From: a virus
Virus record (IMG/VR): IMGVR_UViG_3300042558_001959
Span: 37,981-101,980 of that record
Length of the DNA: 64,000 nt
Direction: 5' to 3' (one strand)
The notes under the pieces were generated by a model. That model had not been told where the DNA came from, did not search any database, and saw nothing but the letters and a program-made list of their open reading frames with translations. Positions 1-10,777 of the stretch are shown here, in pieces. Position numbers and translations under genes: made by a program. Position 1 is the first letter of the stretch. Each line of letters starts with the position of its first letter.

Positions 1-1
1 C

Positions 2-76
2 ATTAGGAGCTGGCAAGAGTTCGTTAAATACCCTGAGGTATTCAATGAACGATATGCGAAATCTAACTCCTTTTAA
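2..76 (+). CDS. C-terminal end of an upstream protein (partial)
   Basis: The frame beginning at base 2 is open to a TAA at 74-76 and gives 24 residues with natural composition, including WQEFVKYPEVFNERYAKS. It therefore looks like the tail of a gene that starts before the window. It overlaps the start of the next gene by 32 nt, and such overlaps are common in this genome. The function cannot be told from so short a piece; by position it is probably another virion or tail gene. Confidence 0.45.
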   Translation: MRSWQEFVKYPEVFNERYAKSNSF

Positions 77-3000
77 TAAAAAATTACGTCAAGGTTTTGT
101 TGATGTAACAGAAACTTTGGCAGATGTCGGTCACGACTTTGCCACTATGACTAACAAATTTCTAAAAAGTTCTGCACAAACTTCAGGAGCACTTAGCACT
201 GCCACTAAGGCTTACACGCAAAATCAACAGGGTTTCGTACAAAATCTCCAGAGCCTTAGACATGGAGTCAAGGCGGCACGCGATGCAGAGATAGCACAGG
301 GAGCTTCTAGGCAGGCTATAAATAAGGCTGGAGCTAATGCATTCTTCAAGGGCTTCAAAGACGCTTCTGGTGAAACTTCAGCATCTATCACAGAACTCCC
401 CTCCGCATTCCGTGGATTAAGAAAAGCATTTGTTGCTGGTAAAGAAGAATACAAGAATTTAGGAAGAGGTTATGACGCCTTAGAAAATTCAATTGCTCAC
501 GCTAGAGTATTGAAGTCAATGGGGGGCACCCCTCAAGCTGCACAAACGCTAGAAAGCGCAATGCACAAAATTCAGTCCCAGCATTCTAGTAGGTTGTCTA
601 GTTTTGCAAGAGGAGTGAGGATAATGGGCGGAGGGGGCCCAGGCAATGAATCCCTTCCAAGATCTAACTTTGCATATAATCAACAGACTGACGCTTTTAA
701 AGATCTTCTTCAGGATCAGTTGATATCAAGAGGGCTTGACGGTAAGCAGGCTAAACAATTTACAGATTACTTAAAGGTGCGACTACCAAGATCCAATATG
801 GAAAGCACCAATATAATAACTATTGGTAAAACTAAAATTTATGAAGAAGGCGCAGACGCAGCAAGCCTAAGTGAAGACTTTTTTTCAAGAGTAATACAAA
901 GATACAAGGGAGTCTCTGGCGGTAAAACTTTTGAGGATGCAATTCAACCCAACGCGCTCAAGAACTCAGTTGAAGACGCAAGAGATATATTTGCTTCTAA
1001 GGAATTCCAAAAAGGTTTAAATAATAAAATAGAAAAAAACTGGAATAAATTTTATAGAGATGATTTAACTACAATTGGTGGCGGAATACTCAAGCCAATG
1101 AAGGCTAACTATAATGATTTCACTGGCCCACAAACTGCAGCTAAAACAGAATTTTTGCAAAGAAAAACTGCTCAAACATTAGGAATAAATTTAACAGATA
1201 GCACTGGGCGACAAGTATCCAATGACATAGTCACAGCGGGCTTGAGAAAACGTGGTTTTGATCCAAATCAATTTACAGACTTAAGAGCTTTCTTAATTAA
1301 GAATCGTCAAATGACTTCTGGTGTTTCTGGCGGTGGACATAATCTATTCGGATTAAAATCTTTAACAATTGACGAAGCTCGACAATCTGGACGCTTCTCT
1401 CATATGTCAGAACCAGAACAAAAGATAATCCACGACTTAGCTTCAAGAATGGCTATTAACGATCCAGTTTCTAAATCAATTGGATTTAGCAAAATGGATG
1501 GAGTATATCAATCTAGATCCGGTCAAATATTAGATTTTACATCAGTTAAATCTACATTTTCTAAAACAGCAAACTTTTTTGCTTCAGAGTTTAAGATCCC
1601 AATTCTAGGATTCAATCCAGCTGACCTATTTGGATATAGGTCATTCTCGGAAATGGCCAATAGATCACCACTACAGTATGTATCATCTAGATCTGTCCAA
1701 CCGTTTATGCCTGAGGGAGCTAGTACTAAATCTGATTTCCATATGTGGTTTAAAACAAAAGGCTCCAAGGGTAAATTAATGGCCTTTGATACAGATAATG
1801 TATCGGAAACAATTCATAGTTCTTTGATGAGTGGAACCTATAGAGCACTGCCCACGAATACCACAGACCTGCTAACAAGACATACTCGTTTTGCGGCAAA
1901 TATGCAGGGTCAAACAATTAATGAGATTAGAGATTCAAGCGGTTCAAAATTTTTAGATAGAATTCTTGGTGGAGAAAGAGCATTACGTTTCAAGAAAAAA
2001 ATGAGCATTGATCCTGAACAACCAAACTCATTGTTCGGACTAGCTTCTAGGTTTAAGAATCGTTCTACGGATTTAAGTAATAATGGAGTTATGGCTCGAC
2101 TATTATCTGGCGATGACTTGAAATATAATTCTGGCGGAAAAGAAAGATTAATAAAAATAGACAAACAAACAAGTGGAGGGCTTCGTGTAGTAGATGATCT
2201 GGGAAATGTAGTAGATGATTTTTCTGAAGCAGATCTCTTAAGGGGAATGCACTCTTTGTCTAAAGAATCCCTTAGATATGGCACTCCAGTCAAGGTAATG
2301 AAAGAACTAGAAACTCTTAACCCAGGTCTATTCACATTTGGAGGAAGAACTGCTAGCTCAATCGAAACAGCAGAAGACGCTGTCAAGTTCGCAGATGATT
2401 TATTAGCAGCTCAAAAACTAGTGTCTCAACAACTCAGGAGACAGGGCGTAGACCCAACAATGTTGAACGCTTCTTCATCGAGAATAAGAAATTTAAAGGA
2501 TTCTACTAATCTCAATGCAATGTCGCAAATGGCGGAAAAGTCTCCGACTATTACCACTAAATTAGATCAATTAAAAAATGAAATATTTAGGTACATTTCT
2601 CAATCTAATCAAATGCAAGCAGGTAGCAGTGGAAATATATTCATCGAAATGCAAACCGTTGTTGACAAATTAATTAAATCTGGAGCCATCAGTTCATCGG
2701 AGAGAGTTGAAGCTCAAGCAGCAGCTCTGTCCACTATGTTCAACATGAGTGCATTTAAAACATTTAAACACTCGGCTGGGAATTTAGAAAACGCTCGTGC
2801 TGGTGCAGTAGAGATGTTTGAACTTTCAAGATCCAATAACGGTAGTTTAAAGAGTATGTTTGACCCCTTTGCTAAGTCAGAGATGAGCAAAATTTCTACG
2901 GGTATTCGTAAAAAATTCTCACCACTAGTTTCCTTAAAACAAAAAGCACTCGGGACATCTGGGTATCAGGCGGATGATTTAGCTGTAGACCCACTTGGTT

Positions 3001-5897
3001 CTGGGCAAAGTATAACTGTTGTTCCAACTTTTGGAACAGTTTTTGGAAGAGATCCAATGGGTGCGATCAAAAGCGCAATTGGATTAACAACGTATTCTGA
3101 TCCACAAAGTTTCTCTACCGCGAGCATACCAGTTTCTCAGGGCGTAGAAAGACTAAATAGATATTTCGGTACACTGGGGATGCAGTTAAATGTTTCTGAC
3201 TTTAAGGGACCACTAGACCTTTTTGCAACAGGAATGGTTGGCAAGAGGGTACTGCCAATGTATGCAGCTGGAGTTACGGCACTTACTGTAGATAGAACAA
3301 TGGGTGGGATGGTCAATGAAAAGGATGACAGAGGAGAAAGGGTCTATTCGCCATTAGTATTGGGCCAGGTAGCAAAAGGTGCGATGGAACTGCAGTCTTT
3401 ATCTGCAGGGCTGACTCCTGGTGGTATGACATATGACGAAAAGAAAGAGCAATTGGTTGAGGGAGAAGTACCAATAAGACAAGGAAGATTTTGGCCTTTA
3501 GGTAATACTCCATTTAAAGGTGGAAAGATCCAGTATTACAGGCCTTCTTGGTATCGAAAACTTCAAGCAGGCGCCATGTTCACCAGTGATACATACGGAA
3601 GTCCAGCTGAAAAATTCTTATTTTATAATGATATTTCGCCACTAAGACCATTAGATCCTTATAGATTTGAACGTAAGCACTACGAAGACAGACCATACCC
3701 AGTCAGCGGTGAATATTTTACCGGTCCTTTTGGTCCACTTGTCCCACTCGCAAATATGACAGTCGGAAAACTACTAAAGCCTCAAGTGCTAATGCACGAG
3801 GATGAAACAGCACAAGGATTGGCTAATTATACAAATGCAGGTCAATCTGGGGCCTATGACGCGTCTGCGTATGGAATGACTTCAAGCTACATAGACGGAG
3901 TGGGGTTCACAAGAGATATGGCTGGAGGGCCCCCTGGAATGCCCCTGACTGGCTCTGGGGCAATGACAGCTAGGCCTGGTTCACCAATCGGCTCCAGCGG
4001 AGCTACAGGCATCTCTGGGGTCAACTCAATGTTGGCTAGCAGAGCTGGAAGTACCGGCGCTGCTGGGTCGATGGTTAGGTCTTCACTAAAAGATGTAAAC
4101 TCTCAATACAGCGATTTAGCTTATGGTCCACCCAAGGTGTCTGGCGTAATGGCTCCCAGAATAGTCGGAGCTGGTGCTCCGTTAGAACCCAGTACTAGTT
4201 CCTTCCAGGCAGGTGAGCTTGGATTCAGAATGCAAGAAATGGCTGGTATCTATGGTTTTGGTTTTGGCAATTTAAGAAAATCATTAGGATTTGGTCAGCA
4301 AGATTATCAGCCTCAAAGAAGCGTTTTGCAGTCGGCATCAAAAGCTTATGGAAGTACTCGAGCATTTTGGGATTTAAATCTTGGAGGATTAGGAGACGCA
4401 CCGCTGGGCAACAGAGAAGGATTGGGCAACCTGGAATTCTCTGAAATTGTTAGAAGATTTATTCCAAAAGAAAGAACTGGCGTAGACTATATAAACCCAA
4501 TAGAAAACACAATGGGTAAACAGTATCCATTCCTTCCTGGTTCTGAATATTTTACGGACTTCACTAGAGGAGATCCATACACTAAGGTGCAAGAAGGTGA
4601 ACTGAGACTACCGGGAGTAGGGTATGAAAGGTTTAATAGATTAAATCCAGATTCAACTGGATCATACGGCGCATTAGATCAATTGAAAATATTAGGAGAT
4701 GTTGCGCCATATTCTCAGCAATATAAAACATTAGATAAAAAAATTGACAGCATGGATTTAGGTCCCGCTGAAAGAAATAAAGTAGCTGATATAAGATCCC
4801 AAGTTGAAAGTATGGCAACTAAAAATGAATTTACTGATTATAAATACAAGGGGTCATCAGCTGAAGAAATGGGGCAACATCCATTAAAATTTGGCGCAGG
4901 AAGAATTGGCGAATATATAGCTCATTCCGACAACTTTGCTATTAACAAAACAATAGGAAAAAGAACAGCTACTGAAGATTGGGAAAGGAAGCATGTATAT
5001 GGTGCTACGTTCCCTGAATGGCAAAGACCATACGATAGTTATATCAAACCAATGATTGACAAATCTACACAAAGAGATCCCATAACAGCAGCGACTGGAC
5101 TAGGTATTGCCGGATCACTTTTTGGCAGAACAGCTAAAGCTAAACTGCTGGGAACAGCGGTTGGTGTGACTACCGGTCTGGCAGCATCAACATACGGGCA
5201 GGCTTCAGAATTAATAACTGGTGAAAGATTTATACCGAAGCAAAGAAAAAAAGAATTAGCATTAGAAGAATATTCGGACATCTTAAATTATGTAAAAAAT
5301 AAAAGATTAGAAACTATGGCTAAATCTTCAGGGGATGAAAAAGCAGCATTAGACTATGGGATGGCTGCAAAAAGAACAATGTATGGTGCGGATCTTTATG
5401 GTAAAGACATTGATACATTATCTCTATCTATTCCAAAAAGAAAAAGAGAACACTTTAAAGCCATGCTTAATGCTCCAGAAGGAGAAAGGGGCAGGATACT
5501 CTCTACTGCAGGACGTCTAGAGAGAAGAATATATGAAGCATCATGGGGTATGAATGTTGAACAAAGACCAGATCTCGACGATTATTTTACACGGCATGAA
5601 CTACCGGATGCGTCATGGGAAGGATGGCACCCCAACACAAACTTAGAACAAGTAAAAATTAAAACAGGAGAATCTATGGGTATAGAAATGTCTCAAATGG
5701 GATATTTCCCTCAGCAGATTCGTGAAGCAAATTTAGCTAATCCTAGTTATCCCCAATTTGGGAAAAGCAGCGATGGAAATAGCACTCTTGATAAATTGCG
5801 CCAACTGATGAATGGATTTGGATTTTCCGGAAGTGTTACTCCAGTTATGAATCCTTTTGGCTCACAGGGCATTGACGTTTCGGCGGGAGTTAGATAA
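45..5897 (+). CDS. Giant virion protein (1950 aa), possibly tape-measure-like or ejected
   Basis: I do not recognise a named family. The N-terminal 200 residues are helical and rich in Ala, Lys and Gln, as at the start of tape-measure proteins. Around residues 1680-1715 there is a Gly/Ala-rich hydrophobic stretch (GLGIAGSLF...LLGTAVGVTTGLAAS) that could cross a membrane. Residues 1250-1420 are rich in Gly, Pro, Ser and Ala and look like a flexible linker. The ATG at 45 is favoured because GAGG at 35-38 sits 6 nt upstream; a second in-frame ATG lies at 54. It precedes another giant protein and the baseplate hub, which is where a tape measure or internal tail protein is expected. It shares the peptide DMAG(G)PP (residue 1291 onward) with the next protein. 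The role is inferred from position and size only. Confidence 0.8.
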   Translation: MNDMRNLTPFNKKLRQGFVDVTETLADVGHDFATMTNKFLKSSAQTSGALSTATKAYTQNQQGFVQNLQSLRHGVKAARDAEIAQGASRQAINKAGANAFFKGFKDASGETSASITELPSAFRGLRKAFVAGKEEYKNLGRGYDALENSIAHARVLKSMGGTPQAAQTLESAMHKIQSQHSSRLSSFARGVRIMGGGGPGNESLPRSNFAYNQQTDAFKDLLQDQLISRGLDGKQAKQFTDYLKVRLPRSNMESTNIITIGKTKIYEEGADAASLSEDFFSRVIQRYKGVSGGKTFEDAIQPNALKNSVEDARDIFASKEFQKGLNNKIEKNWNKFYRDDLTTIGGGILKPMKANYNDFTGPQTAAKTEFLQRKTAQTLGINLTDSTGRQVSNDIVTAGLRKRGFDPNQFTDLRAFLIKNRQMTSGVSGGGHNLFGLKSLTIDEARQSGRFSHMSEPEQKIIHDLASRMAINDPVSKSIGFSKMDGVYQSRSGQILDFTSVKSTFSKTANFFASEFKIPILGFNPADLFGYRSFSEMANRSPLQYVSSRSVQPFMPEGASTKSDFHMWFKTKGSKGKLMAFDTDNVSETIHSSLMSGTYRALPTNTTDLLTRHTRFAANMQGQTINEIRDSSGSKFLDRILGGERALRFKKKMSIDPEQPNSLFGLASRFKNRSTDLSNNGVMARLLSGDDLKYNSGGKERLIKIDKQTSGGLRVVDDLGNVVDDFSEADLLRGMHSLSKESLRYGTPVKVMKELETLNPGLFTFGGRTASSIETAEDAVKFADDLLAAQKLVSQQLRRQGVDPTMLNASSSRIRNLKDSTNLNAMSQMAEKSPTITTKLDQLKNEIFRYISQSNQMQAGSSGNIFIEMQTVVDKLIKSGAISSSERVEAQAAALSTMFNMSAFKTFKHSAGNLENARAGAVEMFELSRSNNGSLKSMFDPFAKSEMSKISTGIRKKFSPLVSLKQKALGTSGYQADDLAVDPLGSGQSITVVPTFGTVFGRDPMGAIKSAIGLTTYSDPQSFSTASIPVSQGVERLNRYFGTLGMQLNVSDFKGPLDLFATGMVGKRVLPMYAAGVTALTVDRTMGGMVNEKDDRGERVYSPLVLGQVAKGAMELQSLSAGLTPGGMTYDEKKEQLVEGEVPIRQGRFWPLGNTPFKGGKIQYYRPSWYRKLQAGAMFTSDTYGSPAEKFLFYNDISPLRPLDPYRFERKHYEDRPYPVSGEYFTGPFGPLVPLANMTVGKLLKPQVLMHEDETAQGLANYTNAGQSGAYDASAYGMTSSYIDGVGFTRDMAGGPPGMPLTGSGAMTARPGSPIGSSGATGISGVNSMLASRAGSTGAAGSMVRSSLKDVNSQYSDLAYGPPKVSGVMAPRIVGAGAPLEPSTSSFQAGELGFRMQEMAGIYGFGFGNLRKSLGFGQQDYQPQRSVLQSASKAYGSTRAFWDLNLGGLGDAPLGNREGLGNLEFSEIVRRFIPKERTGVDYINPIENTMGKQYPFLPGSEYFTDFTRGDPYTKVQEGELRLPGVGYERFNRLNPDSTGSYGALDQLKILGDVAPYSQQYKTLDKKIDSMDLGPAERNKVADIRSQVESMATKNEFTDYKYKGSSAEEMGQHPLKFGAGRIGEYIAHSDNFAINKTIGKRTATEDWERKHVYGATFPEWQRPYDSYIKPMIDKSTQRDPITAATGLGIAGSLFGRTAKAKLLGTAVGVTTGLAASTYGQASELITGERFIPKQRKKELALEEYSDILNYVKNKRLETMAKSSGDEKAALDYGMAAKRTMYGADLYGKDIDTLSLSIPKRKREHFKAMLNAPEGERGRILSTAGRLERRIYEASWGMNVEQRPDLDDYFTRHELPDASWEGWHPNTNLEQVKIKTGESMGIEMSQMGYFPQQIREANLANPSYPQFGKSSDGNSTLDKLRQLMNGFGFSGSVTPVMNPFGSQGIDVSAGVR

Positions 5898-8800
5898 TGG
5901 TAGATATTAATAGAATGTACGACACCCTTCCAGAGAGAATGGCTGCCGCAAGATCTGCTTTGATGAGAACGTCTTATGGCATGGGTAATGCTATAAAGAT
6001 AGAACCTGATGGAGATGAAATAAAATTCGTCTTGAGTGCTACTGGTGAATCATTCAAATCTATCGACAGAGCCTTTGCTCGAGCAGGTACACTAAGAATT
6101 TCTCAATTTAACAATTTAGACAGTAAACCAGGACAGTCAAGATTAGGCAGTAAAGTAAGTGGTATGGCTGAAATAATGGCTGACGTAAAAAGCAAATCAC
6201 AGACATTCTCAGCGAGCCAAATCAAATTACTGCAAGATGCCGGAATTGACGTAAGTTCAATAAAAGATATGCAGGTAGATTTGTTAACTCTCCATGAAGA
6301 CAAAGGTGGAGTTAAAAATATTGCTATGGAGATAGACAAACTGAGAAAACGTGGTTCGCTGCAGGGGATAACTGTTATTGATGATGAAAGCGCAAGATTG
6401 ATAACCATGAGAGCTGGAGGTAACATGCTAACTAGTTATCAGTCCAATCTACTCTTATCCGTGACAGGTCATGATATGTTGGATCCAGGGGTAATGTCCG
6501 AGAAGGTTCTTAGCAAGAATCCAAATAAACTTAGATCTGGAAGACTAGTCGACCATTTGTTGAAAATACCCAAAAGATTTAGGTCATTAGCCTCTGAAAG
6601 AGAAGTATCTTTAGCAGGTGGTGATTTAGAAAACTTTGTTGGGAAAAGAGGAAGTTCTACTTTTAGCGCGTCCATATTTGTGCCAGATCCTCAGTATGAG
6701 TTATTGAAAAAAATGACCTATCAAGGAACTGATAAAACAAAAGCTTTTGGAAACACCATGAGAGGTAAGGAGTTAGCGGCTTATTATAAGAACGTAGATG
6801 CAGAAGATTTTGTTGGAAGCATACTGAACCAATTTACTAAAAAGCAAAGAACAGAATTTGAAAATGTTATACGTTCCGCAGACTTTGCATACAAAGAAAC
6901 AAATAAAACTGGCAAGTTTGCTAGTGATCAGTTAATGAAACATTTAGAAACAAATTTTATTAATGGAGACAAAAAACGAGCAAGTCTTGTAAAACAATTA
7001 TTTGACAATATCGAATTTGCGTACGACGGATCTGATTTGATGAATGCGAAAAAGATCTCTGGATATACCGACACAACGATGCGCAAAGAAATAAATGTTC
7101 TGAAAAACAAATTAAAAAATGCGCAGCAAGGTTTAGGTAAACCTCTCTCTTCTCAGGAGATGGAAGATCTAGCAATAAGAATAAAGCAGTTGGAAAATAT
7201 TAAAGGACAGACTTCTAGGGCTCAAGCTACTGGAGGACTTGACCAGTTCACCATCAGAGGCCACGCTGCTAAATACGGAGATTTGAAAACAGCTGGTCAA
7301 GCAGTAGAATTCGACAAGCAATTAGAAAAATATACAATGATTGCCAGTAAATTTGCATTTAAGCCAGAATTAGGTTTTGCAGGAAAAACTGATATATTAA
7401 CTTTAAGCGGAATGGGCTCAGGGCGCGAGTTAGTGTATTCGGATCCAGTATCGGCTGCCTTTCATCCGGAAGTTTTTGCTGATCGAGCAACACTGGACGC
7501 AATGGAACAAAGAGGCCAAAGTGTTCTTCGAGAATTCGAAAGCGCAATCAACAGTGGCACAGTGCCCCGTAAGGTAAGGGCGATGCTAGAAGAAGCATCA
7601 CAGCGCGATATAAGTCATCTCCCATCACATTCACGTCTTTCTGCGGTGAGAAATAAAGAATTTGCTAATTCCATATTAGACATGATGAGGAGTGGCGTTA
7701 GTCCAAAGCAAAATCCAACAATGATGAACATGATGCACACCTTCTTTGCAACAGAGGCATTTAGAATGAAGGGCGACTTCATGCAAATGGTTGTTCCTGA
7801 CACTCATCGTTTTGCAATTGACAGTGAAGCAATTTTAATGGGAACCGAAAAAGGAAAGATGATTCTGAATAAAGGCAGGGGATATGATCGTATATCGATA
7901 GAGGGTTTAGGCGATGTAAAACACGACATATTAAAGTTTAGAGTTAGTGGCCATAAAATGATGTTGCCGGCTGACTCTATTGGTAAATACAGACATGCTC
8001 TTGGTGGATTCGACTTAGACGACAAGGTGTTAGAAAAAGTTTTAACATATAAAGATAATCAAGGATTAACTCGATTAGGGTTCAACATTAGTCGTCAGCC
8101 ATCTGGCCCGGAAGAATTAATATTTGCTAGAATGAATATGGATCAAGATACTATTAGGGGTCTATTTGGGGGTAGGGAAGATTCTTCTTCAGTTATGGAA
8201 TTTAGAAAATCCTTAGACTCTTTAACACAATCAACTAGCAATACAGCCCATAAAAAAACGTACAGAATTCTTCAAGACATACTAGATGGTAAACATACTG
8301 ACCAAACAACTGTTAAAGGACAAATTGTCAAAAAAGACAAAACACTATCCTTAAATCATATAGATGATTTTGAACAAGCTATAGTAAATGTTTTTGGAGA
8401 TTTAGAAGCACGTGGAGTAACTACAATACAAAAATTAGACATAAAAAGAGCGGAAAAAATAAAAAGATATGGGTCTTCTACATTGAGTGTCAAAGATTTA
8501 AGCAAACGACCAGATTATACTAGAGAAGGAATATTTAAAGCTTTTATAGAATCAGGTTCTTTTGACATGAAGGATGATTTCCTGGAAACAATGAGAGCAA
8601 ACAATTTTGATCAAAAAATGATAAATAAATTTTCAAAAGCCGCAGATTTTGAAGAAATGCTAAAGATGATGGAATCCACCTATGAGACAGACCCGGCTCT
8701 GCGGGCAATTTTTCAGACAGCAATAGATGATTTTAGTGTCAAAAAAGCTATTGAAGGTGGAGATATTCTTGGAGTGTACGTCAATAGATCGATGACAGTT

Positions 8801-10765
8801 GGCAGTGTATTGAATCAATATGAAGCATTCTTAAATGATGCAGGTACCTCTAAAGCAACCAAAGAGTACATGCTGAAAAACTATAAGATTGGCCTACTAG
8901 CACAGGACGAGGCAATTGACGCCTCCGTTGGTGTAAGTTTTGCCTCCTCGAGGAATCTATCTCAAAATGTAGGAAGCCTTCTATCTTCAGCTGATAATGC
9001 TAATTATATGAAAGATGTAGGAGTTCAAAAAGCGCTAGTAAAATTAGGACTGTCTGGAGCAGATTTAGGGCTTGACGTTTTTGGTGAACAAAGCATCGAG
9101 GGACTAGGAAAAATGATTGGCTTCTCGCGCGCAGTTGGCTCCTCTGACGATAGTCTTCTATTAGGTATTGATGAGTTTCTACTGAAAGATAGAATTAGAG
9201 ACACAGACACAAAATCTATATTAGACAATATGATTACAGGTATGGAAGACGCTCAAAGGCAAGGGCTTGCAACAGCTGTTGATTTAGACAAAACATTAAA
9301 AGAATTAAAAGATATATCCGCTTCTAATGATGCAAGTAAGATTAAAGAGGAATTAATAAAAAGAATTGGCCTAAACGCAGACCACTCATTTGCATCAATA
9401 TCCAGGGTGCATGACGTAGGCGTTCGATATTCTTCATATCTTGATTCTGTGAACAGGTCCTCAATATCTAGGATTCCATCTGACGACATTTTATCTTCAA
9501 CACGAACTTCTAGGGAAGCTGATTCAGTTGCTCGATCAATTATTGCTACCCATAAGGATGAGCTAGATAGGATATTCAATACGACCACAGATAGCATTAA
9601 GACAATGAATCAAACTGAATTATTTAATCACTCTGCACTTTTGGATAATATAGGCGAAAAGGTACTAAGAGATATAGGTCAAGCTTCTCAATTAGTCGGA
9701 ATGTCATCAGTAGATTTAGTAAATGCAATAGATAAAGTAACAGCTGGAACTAGAGTTGATATTGGAGGCTTAAGACATTTAACGTCGCTGCAAGCAGGAG
9801 AGCTACCAGAGGACGCGGAAAGGGCAGCTAAAGCAATACAAGATGTTAGAACGTACAGAAGAGTAAAACATTATGAATCTTTTGATCAAGATTACGCCAA
9901 TCAAGTCAGAGCTAGCCTCGGAAATAAAGGCACTATGGAGGACTTGGAAATAGAAGCTAAAAAAAGACTAAAGTCCGTGAAAGAAGCCCAGCAAAGAATA
10001 GATGACGGCACGAACACAATGCTCGATATCTTCGAAACAACTAACGAACAAAATGATGTTTTTAGAGCTTTACTAGGTCAGTCAGATGAAATTGCTGACG
10101 ATTTGGTACGAGGAAACGCTAATCATCAGGTAGCATTAATAAGAGCTCAAATGCAAAAAGATGAACTAGCGCAAGCTGGATTAATAAATATTGATCCATC
10201 GACAGGCCTAATAGATGATGTAACACCAGGGACCCTAGGAACAGCTGGTGTATTAGATGCTGATGCTGCCAGAACAGCATTTGGAGATGATGGACTAGCT
10301 GATAATATCATTAATTCAATTACAGACCTAGACGATGGACTCGTAGAGAACAAAGCAGTATATAAAAGAATAGGCGAAAAAATGGGAGATCTTAAAGATC
10401 TTTTCAAAAATCCTACTATCAAGAAAGGCGCCCTGGCAATTGGAGGCTTAATAGCAGGAAGCTTGGCCTATTCAGAGATCAGGGATAGGACTCACGAAGA
10501 TATGGCTGGCCCCCCACTACTTCCAGGCGGATCCGCCTATGAAAGCGGTTATCCAAATCGAGTTCCACAAATTGGCACCTTTGGAGGACCAGGTTATGAT
10601 CCTGGCGTCAGTTACAAAGTAAACTTATATGGAGACCAAGACACCGTCGGAAGATTTAATGCTGCTGCAGGAGGGTTAGTTAATGGCAATATCAACACTA
10701 CTATGTATAATAGAATCCCCAATGTAGCCCAGGATCCATATGCGGAAATGGCAGCCAATTATTAA
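5897..10765 (+). CDS. Giant virion protein (1622 aa), possibly tape-measure-like or ejected
   Basis: The ATG overlaps the last base of the preceding stop (TAATG), so the two giant genes are translationally coupled. The protein is charged and mostly helical in appearance, without a family I recognise. One hydrophobic segment near residues 1512-1528 (GALAIGGLIAGSLAYS) could insert in a membrane. It is followed by a Gly/Pro-rich C-terminal tail that begins with DMAGPPLLPGGS (about residue 1536), resembling a site in the preceding protein. Size, position before the hub gene and the single Gly-rich membrane-like segment fit a tape-measure-type or DNA-ejection protein. A virion enzyme such as an encapsidated polymerase cannot be excluded, but I saw no polymerase motif. 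Confidence 0.8.
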   Translation: MVDINRMYDTLPERMAAARSALMRTSYGMGNAIKIEPDGDEIKFVLSATGESFKSIDRAFARAGTLRISQFNNLDSKPGQSRLGSKVSGMAEIMADVKSKSQTFSASQIKLLQDAGIDVSSIKDMQVDLLTLHEDKGGVKNIAMEIDKLRKRGSLQGITVIDDESARLITMRAGGNMLTSYQSNLLLSVTGHDMLDPGVMSEKVLSKNPNKLRSGRLVDHLLKIPKRFRSLASEREVSLAGGDLENFVGKRGSSTFSASIFVPDPQYELLKKMTYQGTDKTKAFGNTMRGKELAAYYKNVDAEDFVGSILNQFTKKQRTEFENVIRSADFAYKETNKTGKFASDQLMKHLETNFINGDKKRASLVKQLFDNIEFAYDGSDLMNAKKISGYTDTTMRKEINVLKNKLKNAQQGLGKPLSSQEMEDLAIRIKQLENIKGQTSRAQATGGLDQFTIRGHAAKYGDLKTAGQAVEFDKQLEKYTMIASKFAFKPELGFAGKTDILTLSGMGSGRELVYSDPVSAAFHPEVFADRATLDAMEQRGQSVLREFESAINSGTVPRKVRAMLEEASQRDISHLPSHSRLSAVRNKEFANSILDMMRSGVSPKQNPTMMNMMHTFFATEAFRMKGDFMQMVVPDTHRFAIDSEAILMGTEKGKMILNKGRGYDRISIEGLGDVKHDILKFRVSGHKMMLPADSIGKYRHALGGFDLDDKVLEKVLTYKDNQGLTRLGFNISRQPSGPEELIFARMNMDQDTIRGLFGGREDSSSVMEFRKSLDSLTQSTSNTAHKKTYRILQDILDGKHTDQTTVKGQIVKKDKTLSLNHIDDFEQAIVNVFGDLEARGVTTIQKLDIKRAEKIKRYGSSTLSVKDLSKRPDYTREGIFKAFIESGSFDMKDDFLETMRANNFDQKMINKFSKAADFEEMLKMMESTYETDPALRAIFQTAIDDFSVKKAIEGGDILGVYVNRSMTVGSVLNQYEAFLNDAGTSKATKEYMLKNYKIGLLAQDEAIDASVGVSFASSRNLSQNVGSLLSSADNANYMKDVGVQKALVKLGLSGADLGLDVFGEQSIEGLGKMIGFSRAVGSSDDSLLLGIDEFLLKDRIRDTDTKSILDNMITGMEDAQRQGLATAVDLDKTLKELKDISASNDASKIKEELIKRIGLNADHSFASISRVHDVGVRYSSYLDSVNRSSISRIPSDDILSSTRTSREADSVARSIIATHKDELDRIFNTTTDSIKTMNQTELFNHSALLDNIGEKVLRDIGQASQLVGMSSVDLVNAIDKVTAGTRVDIGGLRHLTSLQAGELPEDAERAAKAIQDVRTYRRVKHYESFDQDYANQVRASLGNKGTMEDLEIEAKKRLKSVKEAQQRIDDGTNTMLDIFETTNEQNDVFRALLGQSDEIADDLVRGNANHQVALIRAQMQKDELAQAGLINIDPSTGLIDDVTPGTLGTAGVLDADAARTAFGDDGLADNIINSITDLDDGLVENKAVYKRIGEKMGDLKDLFKNPTIKKGALAIGGLIAGSLAYSEIRDRTHEDMAGPPLLPGGSAYESGYPNRVPQIGTFGGPGYDPGVSYKVNLYGDQDTVGRFNAAAGGLVNGNINTTMYNRIPNVAQDPYAEMAANY

Positions 10766-10777
10766 GGTTAGGTATTT

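Noticed and set aside
3-44. In the frame of the first giant protein the bases before its ATG encode LGAGKSS, which looks like a P-loop.
   Set aside because: Another frame of the same bases gives a natural protein end (WQEFVKYPEVF...) with a stop at 76, and a ribosome site sits directly before ATG 45. The P-loop look is a coincidence.
224-454. Minus-strand open frames of 60-160 codons through many genes.
   Set aside because: They lie opposite strongly coding + strand genes, have poor composition (many Ser, Leu, Ile, Phe) and no ribosome sites. They are shadows.
5897-10765. Virion RNA polymerase in the 1622-aa protein, as in N4-like phages.
   Set aside because: No polymerase catalytic motif was recognised, and position before the hub fits a tail-internal or ejected protein better.
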